From Streptomyces pyxinae (GTDB taxonomy: Bacteria; Actinomycetota; Actinomycetes; Streptomycetales; Streptomycetaceae), in contig NZ_JANUGQ010000023.1 in the NCBI RefSeq assembly GCF_024756275.1, forward strand, positions 1-64,000: 64,000 bases of DNA, written 5' to 3'. The position numbers and the translations under genes were made by a program. Below the pieces are notes generated by a model. The model ran no database searches, had not been told where the DNA came from, and was given only the letters and a program-made list of their open reading frames with translations. Positions 58,998 through 64,000 of this stretch are shown piece by piece; position 1 is the stretch's first letter; each line of letters opens with the position of its first letter.

Positions 58998-60067
58998 CCG
59001 GCACACCCGGGGCCGGGACGGGCGGGAAGCCCGGAGCCGGAGGGAGGACCGGGACCGGCGGGGCGGCCGGGGGCGGCGGAGGACCGGCCACGGCCGGCCG
59101 GTCCTCCGCCGGCCGGCCGGCCACCGGGGCGGGTGCTCCGCCGGTACACCCGGTACGCCCCCGGCGGCTGCGCCCCGGTGACCGGGTGGCCGTCGTGGCG
59201 CCCAGCGGCCCGGTGCTCCAGGAGCGGGTGTGGGCGGGCGCGGACCTGCTGCGGAGCTGGGGTCTCCAGCCGGTGGTGATGCCCCATGTGCGCGATGTGC
59301 ACCCGGAGTTCGGCTATCTGGCGGGCACCGACGAGGACCGCGCCGGGGATCTCACCGCCGCCTGGTGCGACCCCTCGGTGGCGGCGGTGTTCTGTGCCCG
59401 GGGCGGCTACGGCGCCCAGCGGACGGCCGAGTTGCTCGACTGGGACGCGATCCGGGCGGCGGGCCCCAAGGTGTTCGTCGGCTTCAGCGATGTGACCGCG
59501 CTCCATGAGGCGTTCGCCGTCCGGGCGGGGTTCGCCACCCTGCACGGGCCCATGACCGGCACGGTCGCCTTCCTCAAGGACGGCCCCACCCAGGAGTCGT
59601 TGCGGGCCACCCTGTTCGCCCCCGAGTCGGTCCGGGTGCTCGCCCCGCCCGCCGCCCGGCCGCTGGTCCCGGGCCGGGCGCACGGGGTCACCCTGGGCGG
59701 CTGTCTGGCGCTGCTCGCCGCCGAGGCGGGCGTCCGGGGCGCCCGGGGCTCCGCCGCCGGTGGGCTGCTGTTCCTGGAGGACACCGGCGAGGAACCGTAC
59801 CGGCTCGACCGGATGCTGACCCAGCTGCTGCGCTCCGGGTGGCTGGCCGGGGTGGCCGGGGTGGCGCTCGGTACCTGGGAGGGCTGCGGCGCCCACCCGG
59901 CCGTCCGGGCCACCCTGCTCGACCGGCTGGGCGGGCTCGGGGTGCCGTTGGTGGAGCACTTCGGCTTCGGCCACGGCCCGACCTCGCTCACCGTCCCGCT
60001 CGGCGTGCCCGCCACGCTCGACGCCGGCGCGGGCACCCTGACCCTGGACGGCCCGGCACTGCTCTGA
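58994..60067 (+). CDS. S66-family LD-carboxypeptidase
   Basis: A 357-residue protein. After a Gly/Pro/Ala-rich N-terminal stretch of about 55 residues, the S66 fold begins at RPRRLRPGDRVAVVAPSGPV. The nucleophile lies in CARGGYGAQRTAELLDW followed by FVGFSDVTALH; the Glu and His of the triad are in the LEDTGEEPYRLDRML and EHFGFGHG regions. These enzymes cut the L,D-bond of wall tetrapeptides or of imported D-amino-acid peptides. Translational coupling with the S9 peptidase and the nearby M55 gene suggests peptidoglycan-peptide recycling. Confidence 0.9.
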   Translation: MTGTPGAGTGGKPGAGGRTGTGGAAGGGGGPATAGRSSAGRPATGAGAPPVHPVRPRRLRPGDRVAVVAPSGPVLQERVWAGADLLRSWGLQPVVMPHVRDVHPEFGYLAGTDEDRAGDLTAAWCDPSVAAVFCARGGYGAQRTAELLDWDAIRAAGPKVFVGFSDVTALHEAFAVRAGFATLHGPMTGTVAFLKDGPTQESLRATLFAPESVRVLAPPAARPLVPGRAHGVTLGGCLALLAAEAGVRGARGSAAGGLLFLEDTGEEPYRLDRMLTQLLRSGWLAGVAGVALGTWEGCGAHPAVRATLLDRLGGLGVPLVEHFGFGHGPTSLTVPLGVPATLDAGAGTLTLDGPALL

Positions 60068-60137
60068 CGGGCGCGCCGGACGCGCCGGCGCGGGTAAGTC
60101 CCCGGCGACCGCGGCCGATCGCATCCCCGGCTGACAG

Positions 60138-60174
60138 GTTCTTCAAGAGTTCTTCATGGGCTCCGGCCTACGGT
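60138..60174 (+). promoter_or_regulatory. 11-bp direct repeats and -10 element upstream of the lipoprotein operon
   Basis: GTTCTTCA is repeated at 60138-60145 and 60149-60156, an 11-bp offset typical of OmpR/PhoP-type response regulator sites. TACGGT follows at 60169-60174, so the second repeat would replace a -35 element. This suggests an activated promoter. Confidence 0.5.
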
Positions 60175-60228
60175 CGGCACGCCCGCCGCACCCGCGGCCG
60201 GGCGCCGACGGGAGGAGCGGGAGAGCCG

Positions 60229-60804
60229 ATGAGGACGAACCGGGTACTGCTGGCCGCAGTGGCGCCGGTCCTGGCGATCGCACTGGCCGGTTGCGGCGGC
60301 GACGACGGCGGCGCGAAGATCCCGACGGCCGGCGGCGGCGCCTCCACGGCGGCCGGCAAGGAGGGCGGCAGGAGCGATCTCGCCGCGTATGTCGAGGGCA
60401 AGCGCGCCTGGGTGAAGTGCCTGCGTGACAACGGCGTCCAGATCGACGACCCGGACGAGAAGGGGGAGATCGATCTCGGCGACGGCGACACCGTGCGCGG
60501 CCTGAAGAAGGACCCGAAGTTCCTGGCGGCCGTCAAGAAGTGCGAGTCGGTCGACCCGCCCGCCCCCGAGGGCCTGGAGAAGTCGCTCAATCCGCTCACC
60601 CCCGAACAGATCAAGGTGCGCAGGGACTACGCCGACTGCATGCAGAAGAACGGTGCCCCCGACTTCCCCGCGCCGGGTCCGGACGGTTACGACAGCGAGA
60701 ACGCGGGTGAGTGGAACCAGAGTTCGGCCGGTGCCAAGCGCGCCGCCCGGCTGTGCGCCCCCGTCCTCGGCGTACCCGCCGTCCCGCCGTCGGCCAAGGG
60801 CTGA
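60229..60804 (+). CDS. Secreted lipoprotein of unknown function
   Basis: A 191-residue lipoprotein precursor. The signal peptide ends in the lipobox LAGC, so the Cys is lipidated and the protein held at the outer face of the membrane. The mature part has four further Cys residues (KCLRDNG, KKCESV, DCMQKNGAPDFP, LCAPVL) and is common next to adaptor/ABC export genes in actinomycetes. The ATG at 60229 has GGAGGAGCGGGAGAG upstream. It starts the export operon; three bases separate it from the adaptor gene. Confidence 0.88.
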   Translation: MRTNRVLLAAVAPVLAIALAGCGGDDGGAKIPTAGGGASTAAGKEGGRSDLAAYVEGKRAWVKCLRDNGVQIDDPDEKGEIDLGDGDTVRGLKKDPKFLAAVKKCESVDPPAPEGLEKSLNPLTPEQIKVRRDYADCMQKNGAPDFPAPGPDGYDSENAGEWNQSSAGAKRAARLCAPVLGVPAVPPSAKG

Positions 60805-60807
60805 CGG

Positions 60808-62205
60808 ATGACGGAGACGGTGAGGCGGACCGACGGAGCGGACGAGGACGCGGGCATGGGGGCGGGCGTGGGGGCCGCCGCGCCGCCCCCGCCGCGCCGC
60901 CGCCGTACGGCGCTGATCGCCTCGGCCGTGGTCGTGGTGGCCGCGGTCGCCGTCGCCGGCGCGCTGGGGCTGGGCGGTGGCGGGGACGAGGGCCCGGCCG
61001 TCCCGCCCCGGTCCGGCTCGCTCGTCCCGGTGACCCGGGAGACCCTGACCGAACGCACCACGGTGGACGGCGAACTGGGCTACGGGACGGAGCTGCCCCT
61101 GCCGGTCAAGGCGGTGGGCACCGTGACCTGGCTGCCGGAGCAGGGCAGCACGGTGGGGCGCGGCGGCACGCTGCTGCGGGTGGACGACCGTCCGGTGATT
61201 CTCCTGTACGGCACGCTGCCGATGTACCGGGATCTGGGACCGGCTCCGCGGGAGAGCGGTTCGGACGACAAGAGCGCCGGCGGCCGGGGCACGGGCGAGA
61301 GCGGTGGACAGCGGACCGAGGGAAGCGGAAAGCCCCCGGACCCCGCGGGGACCCCGGCGGCCGGGGGCACCGGTGACGGCGCGGGCAAGGGTGGCGGCGG
61401 GCGCACCGGTGATGGCGCGGCTACGGGTGGCGGCGCGGGTACCGGTGAGAGCGCGGGCACGGGCGACGGCGGGAGCACCGGGGCCGCCACGGCGCCGCAG
61501 GATCCGAAGGGGGCGGATGTCATGCAGTTCGAGTCGAACCTGGCGGCCCTGGGCTACACCGGCTTCACGGTGGACGAGGAGTTCACCGCCGGCACGGCCC
61601 GGGCGGTCAAGCGCTGGCAGAAGTCACTCGGTCTGCCGCAGACCGGCACGGTCGGTGCCGGAGATGTCATCTACGCGTCGGGCACGGTGCGCATCGGCCA
61701 GGCGGGCGGGCGGCCGGGGTCGGCCGTCGGTGAGAACACCCTCGGCTACACCGGCACCTCGCGGCAGGTGATCGTCGACGCCTCGGCGGCGGACGCCGCC
61801 TGGGCCGTGCGCGGGGCGGCCGTCACGGTCGAGCTGCCCGACGGCAGGGCGGTGGAGGGCACGGTGGCGTCGATCGGCAAGCGGGCGGCGGCACCCGAGG
61901 GCGGCGGCGAAGGCGGTACGGGACAGGCCGGGGCGACCGTGCCGGTGACCGTCGCGCTCCGGGACCAGCGGGCCGCGGGGGAGCTGGAGAGCGGCCCGGT
62001 GACGGTCGAGTACGTCGGGCGTCAGGCCAGGAACGTGCTGAGTGTGCCGGTCTCCGCGCTGGTCGCGCTGGCCGAGGGCGGGCACGGCCTGGAGACGGCG
62101 GAGGGACGGTTCGTCGCCGTGCGGACCGGGCTCTTCACCGAAGGCAGGGTCGAGGTCAGCGGTCCCGCGATCCGTGAGGGCATGAAGGTGAGGATTCCGG
62201 AGTGA
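60808..62205 (+). CDS. Membrane-anchored periplasmic-adaptor-like protein with a peptidoglycan-binding domain
   Basis: A 465-residue protein with one N-terminal membrane anchor (about 33-55), an adaptor-like beta-barrel part (GTVTWLPEQGSTVGRGGTLLRVDDRPV resembles the lipoyl region), a Gly/Thr/Ser-rich insertion (about 150-235), a PG_binding_1 domain (DVMQFESNLAALGY to LGLPQTGTV), and a C-terminal part like the MacA/HlyD membrane-proximal domain (LSVPVSALVALAEGG). It is expected to couple the ABC permease to the cell wall. It overlaps the ATPase gene (GTGA). Confidence 0.9.
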   Translation: MTETVRRTDGADEDAGMGAGVGAAAPPPPRRRRTALIASAVVVVAAVAVAGALGLGGGGDEGPAVPPRSGSLVPVTRETLTERTTVDGELGYGTELPLPVKAVGTVTWLPEQGSTVGRGGTLLRVDDRPVILLYGTLPMYRDLGPAPRESGSDDKSAGGRGTGESGGQRTEGSGKPPDPAGTPAAGGTGDGAGKGGGGRTGDGAATGGGAGTGESAGTGDGGSTGAATAPQDPKGADVMQFESNLAALGYTGFTVDEEFTAGTARAVKRWQKSLGLPQTGTVGAGDVIYASGTVRIGQAGGRPGSAVGENTLGYTGTSRQVIVDASAADAAWAVRGAAVTVELPDGRAVEGTVASIGKRAAAPEGGGEGGTGQAGATVPVTVALRDQRAAGELESGPVTVEYVGRQARNVLSVPVSALVALAEGGHGLETAEGRFVAVRTGLFTEGRVEVSGPAIREGMKVRIPE

Positions 62206-62900
62206 CGGCGGTCGTGGAGTTCGACGCGGTGTCCAAGACCTATCCGGGCGGGGTGACCGCGGTGCGGGACGTGAGCATGCGCGTCGAACGGGGGGAACTG
62301 GTCGCGATCGTCGGCCCTTCCGGCTCCGGGAAGTCGAGCATGCTCAACCTCATGGGCAGTCTCGACCGCCCCACCGCCGGCCGGGTGCTGGTCGAAGGAC
62401 ACGATGTGGCGGCCCTGTCGGACCGGGAGGTCTCCGCCCTGCGGGCCACCCGGATCGGCTTTGTCTTCCAGCAGTTCCACCTCGCCGTCGGCGTCCCCGT
62501 GCTCGACTCGGTGGCGGACGGCCTGCTCTACGCGGGCGTCCCGGTGCGCCGCCGCCGGGCCAGGGCGGCCGCGGCGCTGGAGCGGGTCGGGCTCAGCCAC
62601 CGCGTCCACCACCTGCCGCACCAGCTCTCGGGCGGCGAGCGACAGCGCGTCGCGGTGGCCCGCGCGGTGGTCGGGGAACCGTCCGTGCTGCTGGCGGACG
62701 AGCCGACCGGAAACCTCGACTCCGTCTCGGGTGCCGCCGTGCTGACCCTGCTGCGCGAACTCAACGCCGCCGGCACGACCGTGGTCGTCATCACCCATGA
62801 CCGCGCGATCGCCGCCGAGCTGCCCCGCCGCGTCGAGCTGCGCGACGGCCGTCTGGTCGCCGACACGGCGTCGGCCGCGAGGATCGGGGTGCCCCGGTGA
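62202..62900 (+). CDS. ABC transporter ATP-binding protein, MacB/LolD-like
   Basis: A 232-residue ATPase with Walker A GPSGSGKSS, signature LSGGERQR, Walker B VLLADEPTGNLDS and the H-loop His in VVITHDR. It powers the MacB-type permease encoded next. The GTG start and the stop both overlap neighbours (GTGA), so adaptor, ATPase and permease are translationally coupled. The substrate is unknown. Confidence 0.95.
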   Translation: MTAVVEFDAVSKTYPGGVTAVRDVSMRVERGELVAIVGPSGSGKSSMLNLMGSLDRPTAGRVLVEGHDVAALSDREVSALRATRIGFVFQQFHLAVGVPVLDSVADGLLYAGVPVRRRRARAAAALERVGLSHRVHHLPHQLSGGERQRVAVARAVVGEPSVLLADEPTGNLDSVSGAAVLTLLRELNAAGTTVVVITHDRAIAAELPRRVELRDGRLVADTASAARIGVPR

Positions 62901-64000
62901 CGGGCCGTACGGCCGGCCCGGCCGGTCCGACCGACCCGGTCGGCGGGGAGGGCCGGGCCGGCGGGGAGGTTCCGGCCGGCCAGGGCGACCGGGACCAGGC
63001 CCCGGAGGGCGTGCGGGCCTCCGCCGTGGGGCCGGCCCCGGAGGTGCCCGCCCCGGTCGGGGCGGCCGTACCGCCGCGGTCGCGGCCGCGTGCCGCCCGG
63101 CTCGGTCCTTCCGACCTCGTGCGGCTCGGCGGCACCGGGCTGCGCACCCGTCCCGTACGCGTCTTCCTCTCCGCGCTCGGCATCGCCATCGGCGTCGCGG
63201 CCATGATCGCGGTGGTCGGGATCTCCGGCTCCGGACAGGCGGAGGTGGACCGCCGGCTCGACGCGCTGGGCACCAACCTGCTGCGGGTCTCCCCGGGCAG
63301 GACCCTCGCCGGGGAGCAGGCGCGGCTTCCCCGGGAGTCCGTGCCGATGATCCGGCGCCTTCCGCCGGTGCGGCAGGCCGCCGCCGTCGGTGAGACCGGT
63401 GCCCATGTCTACCGCAACGAGCGGATCACCGTGGGCCGCACCGGATCCCTCACCGTGGTCGCCGCCGGAGCGGACCTGCTGCCGGCCATCGGCGGCGGGG
63501 TGCGCGCGGGCCGCTGGCTGGACTCCACGACGGAGAAGTTCCCGACCGTCGTGCTGGGGGCGACCGCCGCCCAGCGGCTCGACGTCTACACACCGGGCAC
63601 CCGGCTGCGGATCGGCGGCGACTGGTTCTCGCTGATCGGCGTCCTCGATCCGGTGCCGCTCGCCCCGGAGCTGGACAGCGCGGCACTGATCGGCCGGCCG
63701 GTCGCCCAGCGGCTGCTCGGCTTCGACGGTCACCCGTCGACGGTCTATGTCCGGGCCGAGGACAGCCAGGTCGGCGCGGTGCGGTCCGTGCTCGCGGCGA
63801 CGGCGTACCCGGAGAAGCCGGGCGAGGTGAAGGTCTCCCGGCCGTCCGACGCGCTCGCCGCCCGGGAGGCAACCGAGTCGGCGCTCACCGGCCTGCTGCT
63901 CGGTCTCGGCGGTGTGGCCCTGCTGGTCGGTGGCGTCGGGGTCGGGAACACCATGGTCATCTCGGTTCTGGAGCGCCGTCCGGAGATCGGTCTGCGCCGG
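62897..64000 (+). CDS. ABC transporter permease, MacB/FtsX-like (partial, runs off the window end)
   Basis: The open frame continues to the last base; 368 codons are visible. It begins with a GTG overlapping the ATPase stop and has an unstructured Gly/Pro/Ala-rich N-terminus of about 70 residues. The MacB-type core follows: DLVRLGGTGLRTRPVRVFLSALGIAIGVAAMIAVVG with the first membrane helix, a large extracellular domain (about 110-320), and the start of the second helix at LTGLLLGLGGVALLVGGVGV, then the ISVLERRPEIGLRR loop. Two more helices are expected beyond the window. Confidence 0.92.
   Translation, partial: MTGRTAGPAGPTDPVGGEGRAGGEVPAGQGDRDQAPEGVRASAVGPAPEVPAPVGAAVPPRSRPRAARLGPSDLVRLGGTGLRTRPVRVFLSALGIAIGVAAMIAVVGISGSGQAEVDRRLDALGTNLLRVSPGRTLAGEQARLPRESVPMIRRLPPVRQAAAVGETGAHVYRNERITVGRTGSLTVVAAGADLLPAIGGGVRAGRWLDSTTEKFPTVVLGATAAQRLDVYTPGTRLRIGGDWFSLIGVLDPVPLAPELDSAALIGRPVAQRLLGFDGHPSTVYVRAEDSQVGAVRSVLAATAYPEKPGEVKVSRPSDALAAREATESALTGLLLGLGGVALLVGGVGVGNTMVISVLERRPEIGLRR

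Overview
The window is very GC-rich, with strong codon bias and long antisense shadow frames. It looks like chromosomal DNA of a Streptomyces or a close relative, inferred from gene content, GTG/ATG starts with GGAGG-type ribosome binding sites, and GTGA/ATGA stop-start overlaps. I see no tRNA, rRNA, CRISPR array, integrase or insertion sequence.

Positions 1-25188 are the right-hand end of a polyene macrolide cluster of the filipin (pentaene, pte/fil) type. The genes are: the end of the last type I PKS (KR-ACP of one module, then a full KS-AT-KR-ACP-TE module); a crotonyl-CoA carboxylase/reductase-like enzyme (PteB-like); two CYP105 P450s (PteC/CYP105P1-like and PteD/CYP105D6-like); a 3Fe-4S ferredoxin (PteE-like); a PAS-LuxR activator (PteF/PimM-like) with a TTA codon; three translationally coupled large ATP-binding LuxR (LAL) regulators; a secreted cholesterol oxidase (PteG/PimE-like); and a type II thioesterase (PteH-like). 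The KR-only terminal modules, the AT with a GAGH specificity motif and the adjacent carboxylating reductase fit a 2-alkylmalonyl (hexylmalonyl) last extender and a 1,3-polyol, as in filipin. The three LALs are what is known from nystatin/amphotericin clusters, whereas I recall filipin clusters using a SARP-LAL (PteR).

Positions 25301-35023 hold mixed chromosomal genes: a two-component system with an unusual double sensor kinase, two small genes, alkylation-repair genes (Ada/AlkA-type glycosylase, Ogt), a sirtuin, a Nudix hydrolase and glycerate kinase. After a strong bidirectional terminator come phosphatidylserine synthase and phosphatidylserine decarboxylase on the minus strand.

Positions 35835-45343, all minus strand, form the ethylmalonyl-CoA pathway: a double 3-hydroxyacyl-CoA dehydrogenase, a TetR regulator, ccr, ethylmalonyl-CoA mutase, beta-methylmalyl-CoA lyase, mesaconyl-CoA hydratase and methylsuccinyl-CoA dehydrogenase. 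The ccr promoter carries two 15-bp imperfect palindromes 22 bp apart, good TetR operator candidates. Two carboxylating reductases therefore lie about 31 kb apart, one for central metabolism and one for the polyene side chain.

Positions 45909-64000 hold a HEAT-repeat protein, RidA, an Rv2578c-type radical SAM protein behind a LexA-type box, an SRPBCC protein, a DHA2-type exporter fused to carboxypeptidase-regulatory-like repeats, a ClC-type channel, a small membrane protein, a peptide-degrading group (M55, M20, S9, S66), and a lipoprotein/adaptor/ABC ATPase/permease export operon cut by the window end. Several intergenic regions carry short tandem repeats or phased repeats, listed separately.
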